Shown here piece by piece: positions 37,961-52,367 of a DNA stretch of 64,000 nucleotides. Numbering within the stretch: the first letter of the stretch is position 1; each line of letters begins with the position of its first letter. The position numbers and the translations under genes are program-made. The DNA comes from Megalonaias nervosa (lineage: Eukaryota > Mollusca > Bivalvia > Unionida > Unionidae). The notes under the pieces were generated by a model. The model had not been told where the DNA came from. It made no database searches and worked only from the letters and a program-made list of their open reading frames with translations. The DNA lies in the NCBI GenBank assembly GCA_016617855.1, contig JAECUM010001794.1, positions 83,569 to 147,568 on the forward strand. Direction: 5' to 3'.

Positions 37961-40461
37961 ACAAAAGTGTCACATCATACCAAATCCAAGTTAACAAAGC
38001 TGTTAGGGCATTAGCCATGGACTGGTGAGCTGCCTTATTAATAACTTTGGTCCTGTGGGCTTCTGACTCGTACTCATGCATATTTCCCACATTTCAGCTA
38101 GGCATACAATTGACAATGATGCTAAATCTATCATCAATGATGTTGCCAAAATATTTTGCACCATCATGTGGTAGCAGACACTGGTAACAGACTCTCTGAA
38201 TAAAAGGCTCCTGAAATCCTCAGGTCACAGATTTTGTCCAAGAAACAACTGGAAATCTTCCTGATCTTGATCTACTGCACAAAAAGGTGAAATGACTGAT
38301 TCTGTTCCCATCCACAACATCAACTGATGCTCGGAATATTTGAGTTCTGGCTTGTAGACAAATTAGGTAGGCAATCTGAGATCATTAAGATCTAGTATAT
38401 TTCCTTCACCAATGCCTTGAACCAAGTCCCATACTTTCCAAAGTGGTGTCAGAACGAATTGACAGATCATGGTTTTCCTAGCCTAACTGTGGGGCAGGGG
38501 TGGGGTGGAGATGTCATCATCTGCAATGCTTCCATATCTGCATATAACATAACAAAGTGGCATGGAAGTAGTTTTGATTTTAAGCCAGTATTTCTCTAGT
38601 TGATTGGCTAATGTTAGTGGAGGTTGGGAAACCAATCAAGTATATTCTGCTGGGTGTAAGGCAGGTCTTAGGGATGGCTAGATTGCAGACAAAGGAAGGC
38701 TCAGCAATCAGCTGGAAAGCTGGCTGGCCTGCAACAGACAGACCAGTTACAATGATCCTCCTGTGGTTTTGTATTCAATGAAATGACAGCTGGCCTGTAT
38801 GAAGATTCATACCCCATGCACCATGACTTATATAAGGCACCATGACTTATATAAGAGAGGGCACTCCCCCATAAACTCCAAGCCACTACTTGAGATTTGC
38901 CAAACAAAGGGAGGACACTCTCCCTGCAAAACAAAAGCAATATTAGAAGCAATATTAGACATGTGTGAAGAAGTAAAGAAGGCAACATTCTGAAGATGAA
39001 AGCAGCTACTCTGCCATTTCCTTGATCAATCTCTTGATGTGTGACTCCATGAAGATATTTGCATTCTGACACATCTGGTGACAGCATTATCCATCTCTAG
39101 CTGATTGGATATAATTTTAGCTTGCAGCTCCTTCCTTTGCATCTCTGGCAGGGTGTATGTACGTGTCAGCAAAACTCCCCATACCCCACTCCGCTAATGA
39201 CTGAAGATGACTGGGTGCAGGCTCAGTGTCACGCTCCAATAACTTTGCATCAAGTTTCAATTTTATCTTCCTGTCACCTTCCCATTCTTTCTTTGCACTG
39301 AAGAAGACCATGTCCCCTCCAGACATGACCTAAGAACTTTATATGGTGTTAATGAAGTACATTACTGGTGGGGCAAGTCTCATCATTGTCCTCACTGGCA
39401 CTGTACTTCTGACATTAATACAATTGTGTTGCCATTCCTTCTTAAAGACAAGAATAATGAAGAACACACAAGAAAGAACCCCAAAATATGAACAATTCAA
39501 AAACAATACAAGTAATGTCACAAAATATTAAATTTTAACCATGTTTGCAATTAAAAATTATAACATGCATGGATGTGATGCACCTGCGTGACTTACCATG
39601 TTAAAAAAGTCAGCAAACTTATAAAAATATGGCAATATATTTACAATAACTCCCAACAAAGGTTAACAATCCTTTGTAAACACTTTAACATATAATAAAT
39701 TACCATAAGGATAGTTTGAAATCATTAAGATCTTGAAGGATTCAATGATGCCATGTAGGATGATGCTACTTTTACAACAGTGAAAGCTTAATATGGTTTA
39801 CTAGCAGCACCTCCTAGCAGTGACAAGGGAGCTAATAAGAAAGTTTCTTCCCTCTGTCTATATGGTAAAGACATGAAAGCTGTCTTCCTTCTGAACTTTG
39901 AGAGGTAGTGAATCTTATATTCCTAAAGTTAACCCTTAAAGTGCTTGTCGCATAGCACTTGTCAAGGCACATGCTGTTTTTCAACAGCAGGGAATGAAAG
40001 CCTTTCACATCTTGTTTTGCATTGATTATAGCCATGGGTTTGGTGTATAAATCTGATTGTGATTTTTACTGGGCAGCCTAAAATTTGATATCAACCCCAG
40101 GAAAATAGTGAAGTGGAGAATATTTCCTAATATTCAAAGTAACACCTGAAATAACAGATATATACTACAGGGCTGCAGAAATTTTGCCAAAATTAAGTTG
40201 TCCATGGACAAGTAAATTAAAAAGTTTACTTCTCCTTATAAAAAACCCCCTTGTCCATATTTTCATAATTAAAAAGAATAGTGGAAGACAGTTTTGTTTA
40301 AATGTAAACTTTTATTAAGCTGCACCATTTAAATGCATGCAACATGGATCTGTCCTATTTAAAATATACTGGATATTTCAAGTTTTCTTATTTTTGCTTG
40401 AAAAGGAATACACAAATTACAGATGTGAGAAGACAATAAAGTTGATGCTAACCTTTAAGTA

Positions 40462-42025
40462 CACCACTCCCTCGATAACTCACGAACCCGCTTATAATGC
40501 AGGGTCAGGCATGGATCCCATTTTTTAAAACCAGAAATTACCCCAAAAATAGATCCCTATTTTATGAACTTTATGGAAATTGCGATCAAAATTAGCTACA
40601 AAAACTTTGATATATCGCTTGTTTTATCGTCAAAAATGGTAGATAGGACCTGGAAATTTTAATCAACATTATGAAATACCAAATTTAAAAATAAGTCATA
40701 CAATTTTTTACATTTTCTTTCCAAGTGACATTCCTAGCACACCGCAATTAACGATATGTAAGGAAATTTCAATCAATGAAAATGTCACTTACGCCGAGTG
40801 GAGGCAGTACTTTAATAAATAAATACAAATTAAATAATTTTTTTTATCAATTGAAATTTGTGTTCTAGTTCTATCTTCTAGTTCCTTTTAAGTGTAATCA
40901 TCATAAATGCAATGTGTCCTCTTGTAATTAAACGTAAAATGTGTCAATCTACCGTAACAGCTATGTCCGCGAGCATTTCTCTGAGAACCTATTTAGGTGC
41001 TGACCGTGTTTTGATAACTGACTTGCAGAAGTATTTGTTGCATTGTTGCACTGAATTAAAAGCTGGCCTCCTTTGTATTATCATGTTAATTATGTCTTTT
41101 GAATCAAATAATTGGATGTGAAATAAAAGAAAAGTTGAAAGGCATGAAAATCCTACAAACTTAAAATCTAGCTGCCCCGGTTGTATGTCGGGTGAACTCA
41201 CTTCAGTTGATCAATTGAACACTGTTATAAATGTTATTGTGTATGTAACATCAACTACCTTAAATTAACCGACTCATTGGTAACTGTGATCAAAGATAGC
41301 ATGGCAACAAGGCAAAAAGAATACTATACTTCGTAAAATAAAGAGCTTGATTTCACAGATACGGACCATTGTAGGCAAGCTAGTTTCAAAGAATTCTTGA
41401 ACTGGCACTTTGAGATATCCTCAAGAATGATAAAAAGTTTCATTATTACTTCCAATGAAATCACGATATCAATACTGTACTAATTGAACAGCACAAAAAT
41501 TGAGATTCAATGTAGACGATTGTCTCGCAAAAATTTCGCTTGCTTTTTGAACAAAAGGAATCTTGTTTGGTGGTGTATCAACAGTTAGTCTAGTTCCCTG
41601 CTCTTTTCACTCCCAATTTGGCAGGATACAATGCCATACCACTCCTGGAACCAGACTCATGAAGACAACAAAAAGCAGTGACGTAATACACACATTTTTT
41701 CGTGTAAACGTAATGGTTGTTGAAACCAGATGGAATGATCTTTCACATGTTGGACATTTTGAAAATTCTTATTTAAACAGAATAACGAACAACTTCATTA
41801 GAAAAAGTGCATTACTAAAAGTTATTATCGACGTGAATGTAAAATGAGGATTCAGTCATTAAACAGTGAAGTTCCCTAACCCCAACATCCCCCCCCCCCC
41901 TTGTTTTCTCGATGTCTAAGAAATTTTTTTCAATTTTTGGAGGTCCCTCGGTAACTTGTGCCCTCACTTATAGCGCGGTCTATGTTTGTGGACCCCATTG
42001 TGCGCAAGTTATCGAGGGAGTGGTG
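40462..42025. mobile_element. Tigger-like TIR element, 1.56 kb, TA target duplication
   Basis: The left end CACCACTCCCTCGATAACT matches the reverse complement of the right end over 19 bp, and both abut TA. CTCGRTAACT followed by a CTTATARYGCRGGTC-like sequence occurs near both ends (the right-hand copy is internal). The interior has only short open frames, with no transposase motif that I recognise. Confidence 0.8.
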
Positions 42026-42359
42026 TAATTTGTTGTTGTTTATTTTTTCTTCAGTCAGTGTATTGGCAATGAAAATAAGGAGAAAATTAACCCTGAAAAA
42101 GTTAAACAGTCACAAACACCATTGGTCCACACTGATTATTGAAGAGAACACTGATCAGAAGCAATAACCTGCTTTACTTTTGCTCAGGAATTGCAGTCAC
42201 CAATTTTATCAAAGACATCCCACATGAAAGTTTACATCAACTTGCCCTGGCACAGACTGGCTTGAACAAGGTTGTGCTTCAGGCTGAGAACTCAGCTGCT
42301 TGGCTTTATGCGAGAAATGCCTTGTTCCAGGACCTTTGTTTAACCAATGCATTACACTT

Positions 42360-43260
42360 TCTATTGGCTGAAAGTCAGTTCAACCAGAACCATTGGCAAC
42401 AATCCTCATCTGACATTTGATCTAACGAAAGCACTGCGAAGTGGGTTTTAATCTGATTAATAGAAGAAAATAACCTTTCACACTCTGCTGTGGAAGGTGA
42501 AAGTGTGAAGAACAATTCTAAACTGATAATATAATTCAGACAGTCACCAGGTGTCACTCTCATGGCATGCAAATGTCTGTGCAGTGTGTTAATAGCCCCA
42601 CTCACTTAAAAAATCAGATCATCTGTTTGCAATAGCTAACTGCAATTACAGGCTCGATGACATCAAGCATCAACTGCATGTATTTTACAAATTTAACCCA
42701 AGTAAGATCATGCATTCTTTGTCTATAACTGCTGAATCAGTACAATCATTGGAAAGGATGTATATGAATTTAGCTCTAGATATTTTATCCTTTACATTTT
42801 TTAGCAGAACATCAGATACATTGTTAATGAAATCTATGCATGCAATTCTGTTGATGTGATCAGTTCCAAGTTCAACTCCATTTTTGATCTGAACCTCACA
42901 AAGGAATTAATAGTCTGATAAAGATATTTTTCTGCTCTGCTATCGCATATGCCATTTTAACCTGCTTCTTGTAACACTTGGTTTGGCCCATGGTGTATTT
43001 ATTGATCACACTGTCTAAATCACCCACAACTTTTTTTCCTCAGATATGGCCTTTTCATTATCAAATTATAACTGACATGTATTGTACTTTGCTCTTTCCG
43101 TGTGACAACCTGTCCTGCAAACAATTCACTGGTTTTATCTGCAGTTGAGGGGTATTTCTTACATATATTACAAGGCGATTGTTCGATCTTCATTTGGCCG
43201 TAAGCCAAGGAAACTCCCGCAGCCAAGAATCTCTGAACTCCTGTTTTCTTTTTTAATTGT
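42360..43260 (-). mobile_element. hAT-like (DUF4371/ZNF862-type) transposase relic
   Basis: Minus-strand pieces from about 43010 to 42640 read KMAYAIAEQKNIF, then IKNGVELGTDHINRIACIDF and AKFIYILSNDCTDSAVIDKE, similar to the segment before the first catalytic Asp of this group (usually LSDGSTDTAV). At 42605-42375 a further block reads LSPSTAECERLFSSINQIKT, the hAT C-terminal dimerisation motif. Most of the catalytic middle is deleted and frames are broken. Confidence 0.8.
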
Positions 43261-46200
43261 ATTCCTTGTCATAATCAAGTTTAGTTTTAGCCTGTTTTGT
43301 TGAATTTTCATTCCACTATTCACATTCAGCCTAAACAATCCATCCAGACGAATTTACAGGAAAATTCATCAGAGTTGCGCATAACGGTTTTGTGGAGTCC
43401 AGTGACTTGTTCAAAACAAAAGATTCCTCAGGGATATACTATCCTCCAGCCAGTGAAATTTGTTCTGATGTAACCATCAAAAGATGTCACCTAAACCAGT
43501 AATGTCTGCTTTCACTGGTTGTATCCACAGAAGCTGTGGCTGTTTTCAGTCCTAATCAATAAATTTCAGCATACACTATGTAAATATGCAATGCACCTGT
43601 ATGGTACTCGCTGGCAAGTATGAATGGTACTTGTGTAAACATTGCTCAGACAAAATGGGAACTACTGCCCTTTCAAGTTCCAGGCCACACTTTACTTGTC
43701 CACAGACAATTAACCTTGAAAAAACTGCTCCTCCATAAGAACAAATTTCCAAGTCAGACAATATGGGCAAAGGATTTCTGCACCCCTGTACTAGAATCAG
43801 TAACAAGAAGTTTTGTAAACATTTATTACACTTTAGGGGGTATAAACTTACATATGATGTTCATGGACTGGATGTTCATCAACTGTTCCACACCTGTAAT
43901 TTTCAGAACTTTGATACACAGTTGTATCAAACATACACAAATATGGTTGAGCCACTATAGATTAGAGAATATTTTAAGATATGTCTGAACTATTTATTTA
44001 AAAAAGACAAAAATACAGATGAAATACAAAGGCACCTGTAAGTGGAAATATGATAGAGTCACATATGTGACTCAATGCTTATAATAAATTTCAGACATCA
44101 ACAATTACTTTTCATATAGGGTTGATGTATCTATAATGTATCATAGTTTACAAGAAAATTTAAAAACCAAATGCAATTTTCATTTCTTTTCACAAATAAA
44201 TTCAGGACTGGGAGATATGGTGCTAAAAAACTATATAGCACTTAAAAGTTAATTATGATCGAGGAATGTTCAGAGATTATTTTAAAATTAGAGCTAAATC
44301 AATTTTAAAATAAAACAATTACTTGTGAAGTAGTAATCTGGTTTGCAAAATATTTTGCTTTGCAAGGACTCAATAGTCAATATCACAGGTTACTTCCCTT
44401 GCTTTCCTTTAGAAAGAAGACGGTTATTTTAAAAGACAAATATAAATGATAATACTGCATACAATTTGAGAAATATTTCTAACTGCACAGGATCTCATCT
44501 GCACATAATAAAACTCACTGGAGTCAAGTCTATTTACCAAGCTTACTCAAAACTGGATCAAATATAGTCTCTAGAGTTGCAATTTGTAGAATTTAATTTC
44601 ATGTGGGCAGTGGTGACAGGAATCATCTTTCCCACCATGTATCATACTCAAATCAATGCATTGCTTTCCTTATTGCATTTTTCCCCCAAGAATCTGAATA
44701 TTCCCTTTTATTCTTCTGTTCTATTAAAACCTTTTATGAGGTTTATTGTTCCTTTCATTCTTAAAACAAGCAAATAAGAGCTTGATCATGCAGACGTTTT
44801 ACATCACAACAGTTTAAAGCATTTCAGGTACTCCTGTAAAGTTGGTCTGGTTCCCTGACCAACTCCACTGAATCTAATGTGAAACTCAGATCCAAATCAA
44901 ACATGAACAAGCCAGTATCTGACTGTTACTGCAAACAATACAATTTCTGTAATTTGTGCTTTTATTTCGTAAGTCTATATTTTTTCGGGTAATTTCTGTA
45001 AGAACTGTGGCAAAATTGTAAGGGTTGGCAGGTCTAGAGCTTGGAGATACAAACAAATGAAAACCATATGCAGATACAGGCATACAAAACTTTTAAAAAC
45101 AAATTCTGGATGGCATGAAAACCTTAAAAAGTCATCTACATGTACAATGAAGCACACATAAAATTTTATTTGTGCAGTGTTTTCTGCATAATTATTCTAA
45201 CAAATTACTGTCCACCTCCACCATGTTTTCAGTCCAATGAGTGCACAAAATATAAAAATATACATCAATGCAAATATAATGTCTTCTAAAACAAAATACC
45301 TTTAAAAATGCCTATCAAATTTCATTAATGTATCTAAATTTCTGAGTAATCATCATAATTATGAAACTAGTCAACCAGTGGACGTTATGCACAAAGTTAC
45401 TGACATTTATGTCAACAAATGGCATTTGGTTGATGTTAAGAAAGTTCTGATTTCTCAATTCAGGGCATACATTCAATAAAGTACCTTAGAACTTGGTATC
45501 CCATCTCGGGCAATTTTCTAGGAGTTCTGAAATGCAGAATAGAATTAAATGCATTCGTTTTATACATGTCACTTTGAAAGTAACCTCACTTTTCTAGACA
45601 TGTTTATCAAGATTGTCACTGCAACATTTGGAGATGCATGATCTTGATGTTTTAAGAAAACTTGTAGACCAAGTTTTTAAAGGTTTTATGAATTCAAGTC
45701 CTATTTTTGAACATAACACCAATATCACAAACATGGCAAATAAAGTCCTAAGAGCAAATATCATTCTATGCAAGTGTACATTTTTCTTGTAGTGGAGAGC
45801 ATGCATTCTTGTGAAAAAGATATGTAATGTTGGGGAATGAAACTAATTTTAATTAAGAAATATTTACCAGCTATTACTGCATTGCTATATTTTTACCTGG
45901 TGCTAGATTCCTGGTCAAGGTGATTATTCCCCCTTTGGTTAGTATATGAAGGTCCACTAACTCAATCCACTTCTGACAATCAGAATCACGATTCTTTGAT
46001 TTGGACTGAGATGGAAGATCATCAGAGCAGGGAGGGAGGAGGAAATTGGATAATAATGGGTAAATATTAATATAATTAAGATCAATTTTACCCCTCCCCA
46101 AACCTTTAAATGCAATAATACCATACCTGCTATTATGGCATTACTACATTTGTCAGCTTGGTGGGAGGCTGATGGCCTAAGAAAACATACCATTGTTGTC

Positions 46201-46299
46201 AGTAAGATGTACAACTGCAGACTGGAGGATAGCTTGACAATTATTGGGTTGATATGACTGAACCCAAATCATAAATGTTCTTATCTGATGGAAGGCAAA

Positions 46300-47655
46300 A
46301 TGACAAGAAATTGGAGCAATTTTGACAGAGGTGACTTTCATGATACCATCCAAGAGGAATTATTAAAAAATGCCCATGGTGCAGCAATAGCCCTGACCTC
46401 ATGGACTTTTCACCAAAGAGTGATCTCTCTCAATAAGAGATCAATAAACTCTTTTAATAAAATAGTCCAAACAATCCTTTTCAAGATGGAGGCTATAAAT
46501 GTATCAGTAGTATTTTTTTTTTAATGGAAAAAAGATATTATGAACCTTTCTGATCTCTTTCAACTTCAATAGATAGATCTGAAAAGTTCCAACTGGGCAA
46601 AAGAGCCAATCTTGATCATTCCCAACACAGATACAACTGAGACTGAGCATTTCAAGTGGAACAGGAGCTATCCATAGGTAACAGATTCTTGGCCAGGAAC
46701 ACAGGTTGGCAAGAAGAGAGAGATCGAATTATAGCTACCATTTAAATATAAGCAATCCTTTTTCACTAACAAAGCATGAATTTCACTTTTTCATCTTGAT
46801 GCTAGGGAAAGGAGAAAGAATGATTTAAAAGTAGGCTTCTCAAAGGTTCATAAGGAGGCTTTGATAATGAACAAAAATACATGAGGATCCACCTCAGCAT
46901 TAACAAACAAGAAAATGGTCTCTGGAGCTCAAAGTGCCTGATCAATTCTGAAAGATGTGGGTCTGACACTATTGATTATCTACCATCAAGTTGAATAGAT
47001 TGTTCAAACACAATCTTGGGAGTCATCAGGTATCAGGATGAACCGTGACTTGGAACTCCTGACTCAGTGAAGAACCCAGTTATTTTGAAGGTGGGAAGGT
47101 GTAGGCATAAGGTCAATCCCACTTCAGACTGAAGGTGTCCACTATCTATACCCTCTGATAGGGCACTAAAGAGATATAAAGAGGGAACTTAGCAGTTCAG
47201 ATTCACTGTGAAGATGTCTACCACTGAACTCCAACCCCAAATTAAAAAGTGTCTGTGCTACCAAATGGTGTGTAAGAACTGCTTACCTGTGTGGACAAGC
47301 TGTTTGCCAGGAAAGTCCTCTTGTCCAAAACGTGAATGGACTCTTGAGAGATCTCTTCTGAAGGTGTTCAATGGATGAAGTTTCAAACATCCAAGCAAAG
47401 ACATGGGACACATGTCAATACAAGTGACATGCTGTCTCTAGTGACCATGATGATGCGATGTCTTATGCAATTGATGCATCTTTGAAGTATTAGTAATGCA
47501 GCCCGCATTTCAAGACTGTTAATGTGAAGGGATGACACTTCCTGAGACCACAGGTCCTGCAGGACCTTTTTCTTGTGCTCACTGTAAGCTAGCCAGCCTG
47601 TATCTGAGGCACCAGTGTCAAAACTCTAGTGAAGTTCAAAAGCATGAATTGAAAC
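46300..47655 (-). mobile_element. DIRS-like retroelement relic (RNase H region)
   Basis: Minus-strand translation near 47620-47440 gives SDTGWLAYSEHKKKVLQDLW and then SLHINSLEMRAALLILQRCI, matching the RNase H of DIRS-like elements (S-D-x-G-W-G...LW...HINxLEMxAxxxAL). The remainder to about 46300 is of the same unusual composition but unreadable. It ends five bases before the 36-bp inverted repeat at 47660. Confidence 0.65.
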
Positions 47656-50021
47656 TCAGAAAGGACTATATTGAATAAGGGCCATTTTCTGCCCCCTCTC
47701 CAAATGTCCTTATATGATGTATACTGTGCATATGAGGTGGTTAACATTTATTTCTGACATCAGTTTTGTGTTCACATGTCCGTTGCCATGGTTACAGGGT
47801 GTCAAAACACCATAAAAAAAGACATGAAAAGTTGTCATCTTTTCCATTTACTTCTCATAGATACTGCTTTACCTTGAGCTATTCATTCAGTTTCAAATTT
47901 GGATTATGCATTTTTATTACTTTAGGAGTTATAAAGCTCTATAATAAAGTTTACTTTCTAAAACTATTCTAAAATGGTCCATCGAGGACAAAAATATTGA
48001 ACTTATACGTCAACTGAAAACTGTCTAAAATATGTTGACAAAAAAGGTACTTAATCATATGATACAAAAACGGTTCCTCAATAAAATAGTTTAATATTAT
48101 TGAATATGATTGTAAAGGAGGTGTTAACAGGGGCCTGTAAGTTTGCTGAATACATGGGAATGTTACCTTCATTGGAAATGACAAGTTTTCCTTATGTATT
48201 TATGTATTTTTATCCTTATATTTTCATGGCTATGTAACACACACACCACTGTGTTTCTATCTTTGGAAGGAAAAAAAAAAAAAATTGTCTTCCACACCCC
48301 TTGAAGTAGCCTATAGTCAAACTATAACCTATTTATAAACTATATATTCATCCATAAAGATATAATATGGACATTAATAAGAAGTCAAACACTATTGGTT
48401 CAGCACTTTAATGAACTCCTGAAAATTGTGAAATATGTTTTAGAAATAATGGCATTGGAGAATACAGGAAAGAAACAGACTATAGGTATTGTACTCTAGA
48501 CCTTTTGCATCTATTTTTAAACCAGCATGGGAATACTGCTTTACACTGACTGCATACAGCTGTCTTTGAAATCAGAGGATGTAAACGTTTATAAAGATCA
48601 TATTCCTATAATGAACAAATGGCAACACAATCATTTTATTATTCATTTTGCAAGTGTTTTTTTTACCAGCACTTATAGTCTGCAAAGATGTTGATTTACA
48701 TTGTACAAGATTCGGGGATTTATAGAATGAATGCAGCTTCCAAGGAATTTTTGGGAACAAGTTTGCACATAAACTTGGATGAAAAATGAGTCAAAGCAAG
48801 TATTTTTCTACCTTTTCATTGTTGAAAGTAACTATATATGACTACTCTCTCTCTCTTGTCCTATGCACATGTAGGCCTATATTCAATTCTTTGTAGTGAC
48901 TCAAAACTGGGGCTCTCGTTGGGGGCAATGAAGAAATTCAAAAACGTATAGAAAAATTTGAATGAATAAAATAACGTTATATGAATATGTGTTCATATAT
49001 ACCATTAAAGTAAAGCTAGTCACAGTATTACATTGACAATTATAATTTGACAGAGGTTTCAAAGCCAAATTATGTGCATAAATATTTTAAGTACTGTATA
49101 CTATACATGTAGGCTGACATGCTTGTCTGTATTCCACGCAAAAATCATGTGAATATCTCGCCGTAAGGCTTTCTATATAACTGGATGTTCAGAGAAGTTT
49201 TAAAATGAAAATCTATGCAGGCAAGAGATGACGAAGCATCTGATAAAAGAAATGCACTCACTAAACATATATTACCAAACGGTAGCAGTTAACCAAAACT
49301 AATAGCAAATCCTGATGATTGTAATGTCCCCATTCATCCACCCACAATATGACCCAGGGGTGATACACTCCTGCTGCCTGTACAGTTGAGATGAGCCACT
49401 GTTACTGTAATTGCTATTTTTTTGTGTATTTAACCTTGGACCCCTCTCAGAGACACTGTGAGGTGACCAGACAGAACTTGCAATAACTACACAGTCATCA
49501 CAGAAAATAAAAAGCATTAAAAATAAACTATTCAGGCCAACATGGACATAAAAATTCAAGTTATTAATGAGTATGTCTTAAAAATATACCTCTTTGTATT
49601 CATTTGAATGTGGTATGTACATTGCCAGATTACCCATTAAGCATACTAAGCACATGCTTAGGGCACCAGCCCAACAGGAGTACCAGAAAAAAAAATATAA
49701 TTATTTGCTGATGATAAAATTGAATAATTATATATGACCATTTCGATCTGCATGTACAAGTATTTTGATTTGGAATGGTGGCAACACTGGTATTTTCCAG
49801 CCTTTTTTAGCTTCTGATATTTGTTTTTTTTTTAATTTCACATTTAGTAGTGGGGGTGGGGTACTATAATATTTTCAGTGATGAGGGCCCTGGAGGGCCT
49901 TAATCTGGCAATTGTTATGTATTATCATTCCCTCTTCCTCAATATCGCACAAATAAGATGCCATAATAATGGAAACATCATGATATGGATTACAATTCAA
50001 ATTACACAAAATTATCATTTG

Positions 50022-50537
50022 TCATGTAAACATAAAAGGAGCCAGAAGACTATTGATGAAAGTAGTGCTCACAGTGTAGAAAAACAACTCCTCATTTGAT
50101 TCCCCGTTGTCATATTCACATTCTGGAATAGATGATGCATCCTTAAGATGACTAGTTTGTGACGCTTTCTTTGTCAACTCATCATTTACCCATCTTTTGC
50201 AGCCAAGAAACCATAGGGAACTAGATACATGGGCATAACACCCAACAACCCAAGCACCAACCTTGCAGGTACAATACCATCCTTTGATGGAGTCCATGGA
50301 ATATTTCAGCTTGTATTGGATCCACAGTGAATGGATTTTTACACGTAACAGTCCTGGAAAATCCATGTATGCCATAACCTCCTCTGTGAGATGCTCATTT
50401 GTATACTTTGAAGCCTGTTTGACTTGATAAATGCCCATAGTGATGTCACACAGGTAATCAACTGATATCCTGGGGAATTCTTTCAGTTTCCCAGTGGGTG
50501 CATCCATCTTTAAGTACAATTTGTGCTTATTCAGCAA
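50022..50537 (-). pseudogene. SWIM-type zinc-finger protein, probably transposon-derived
   Basis: 171-codon minus-strand frame containing LCDITMGIYQVKQASKYTNE, LLRVKIHSLWIQY and then GWYCTCKVGAWVVGCYAHVS followed by SLWFLG. C-x-C-x8-C-x-H is a SWIM zinc-binding motif. This block resembles the C-terminal part of a multicopy protein of molluscs and cnidarians that I take to be transposon-encoded. The upstream frame at 50760-50560 could be an earlier piece. Only a fragment of a larger ORF remains, and the frame lies inside the 6.0-kb inverted-repeat segment. Confidence 0.65.
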
Positions 50538-51360
50538 GTTTTGAACCAGGATTTAAACCTTATTCAGTTACAGGAACTGATTCATTTTCAAGCCAAAAAA
50601 AGGTGGAAATAGTCATCATCGGATAAGGAAGAAGGAACATCAAAGTTATGATATGACTTTGTTTTAATTTGCTCACGCACATTTTGTTAAAGTGATTTAA
50701 TATCTGTTCTTGAAAAGTTTTCAAACTCTTTTGTTGCAGTGATAGGTTGCAGGGATTCATTAGTGAAGTAGGAGATTTCCAAAGGGAATTTGCAACGTCT
50801 ACTATTTGACTTTATAAAAATACTACTACACTCTGCAAAAGACTGGGTTATGGCACAGATTGGGACATTAACAAGATGATTTTGATCCCCATATGGTCTT
50901 TTACATACAACACAATGTCTGAGATCTTGATGTCGATGGAATTTGAAGTTGAATTGATTGTAGGCCTTTTATGGCAGCATTTGAAGTGTTTTAGACCATT
51001 CACCAAATTGTCATATCTCATTTGTTAGGTGCTTTTCATACATTTGTAAGTATTAACTTTGGCAGTGATATTTAGTCAATAATGATACACAGAGCCTGCA
51101 ACTTCCATTTTAAGAACAGTATATAAAAAGAAACAACTCAGCTTATTATGTATTATCATAATTCTTGTTTTGTCATAAATTCTTGTGTCATCCATTATGC
51201 CATGTTACATCCCAAACTTTTTTATTTCAGAATTGTTTTGGTCTGAACATACTGTATGCTTGATGTGTTTTATGGTTAGTGCGATCCCCCCACACCGTGT
51301 TTGTTGCCCCTAGAAAAAATAGGTACTGGACATTCTTTTAGTATTATTATTAATGCTGTT

Positions 51361-51397
51361 ATTATTATTATTATTATTAGTAGTAGTAGTAGTAGTA
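51361..51397 (+). repeat. (ATT)n(AGT)n compound microsatellite
   Basis: Ten ATT/TTA units switch directly into seven AGT units. Confidence 0.95.
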
Positions 51398-51786
51398 CTT
51401 ATATTGAAGCAGGATGTCCTCTGACTAAAAGATTTTTCTTCTGTAAATTTTATTACATTTATGATTTTCTGTTGTTATAATCAGTAAGGGTATAAAGTTA
51501 TGAGGTTATTATTTAATGAAATAAAGAAAATATGCCATTGTAATAAATATGCAGTATTTAGATAAACTGATTGAACAAACTTGTTTTGTTTATTTTTATT
51601 TTTGCTGGTTTGGGGGATAGGAATAATACCATTATGCTTTTCAATTAATAAACCATAAATTAGTTCAGTTACTTCAGCTTCCATCCTGACCTTGGGACAT
51701 GTTTCCCTCTGTTTGGAAACAAAATGTGTAATTTCTAATTTCAGTAATTGCTAGAAAAATCATTGATTTAGTAGGCAAGTAAAAAT

Positions 51787-52367
51787 TTATGTCAGTCTAA
51801 AACCAGTTTTTCTTGATGTGGAGGAGTGATTTGGAAAATGTGATAAAAAATTAAGTCTTAAAAATTTAGCATAAACAAACATGTACAAAAAAAATTATAC
51901 TATATAGCTATGGAATAATAATCGCTTCACAACACTGGTTCCACCACGATCATTTTCTGATGCAAAGATATTTGGACACTCTCCTCTAGTTTCCTTTTAG
52001 ATGAATACCATACCCATAAAAATATTACACTTTAGGAATACAAAAATAAAATGATCTGCAAATGGTTGAGGCTCATATAAGCAAGTTTAAAATTTTTATG
52101 TCAGACTAAAAGCAATTTTTCTAGAATGTGGACGAGTGCACCGGAAAATGTGATAAAAATTCAGTATGAAAAAATTGAATGTAAATAAACTTGTAAATTA
52201 TACTATCTAGTTATGGAAGAATAACCGCTTCACAACACTGGTTCCACTACCAATATTTTCTGATGCAGACATGACTGGCCACCCTTGTATACTTCCATTT
52301 TAGATGAATAACATATTGATAAAAAAATGTTACCTTGCATGACATAAAAATAAAATGATTTTCAAAT
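51787..52367 (+). repeat. Direct duplication, about 305-bp period, two copies
   Basis: 51787-52061 and 52092-52367 align throughout: TTTATGTCAG near the start, TCGCTTCACAACACTGGTTC against CCGCTTCACAACACTGGTTC in the middle, and TTTTAGATGAATA plus AAATAAAATGAT near the end. Substitutions and small indels are frequent, so the duplication is old. Confidence 0.9.

Noticed and set aside
39117..39326. Minus-strand frame with an EWEGDRKIKLKLDAK segment
   Set aside because: Looks protein-like, but I recognise no family and it is followed by stops; probably part of the nearby retroelement debris, so not called as a gene.
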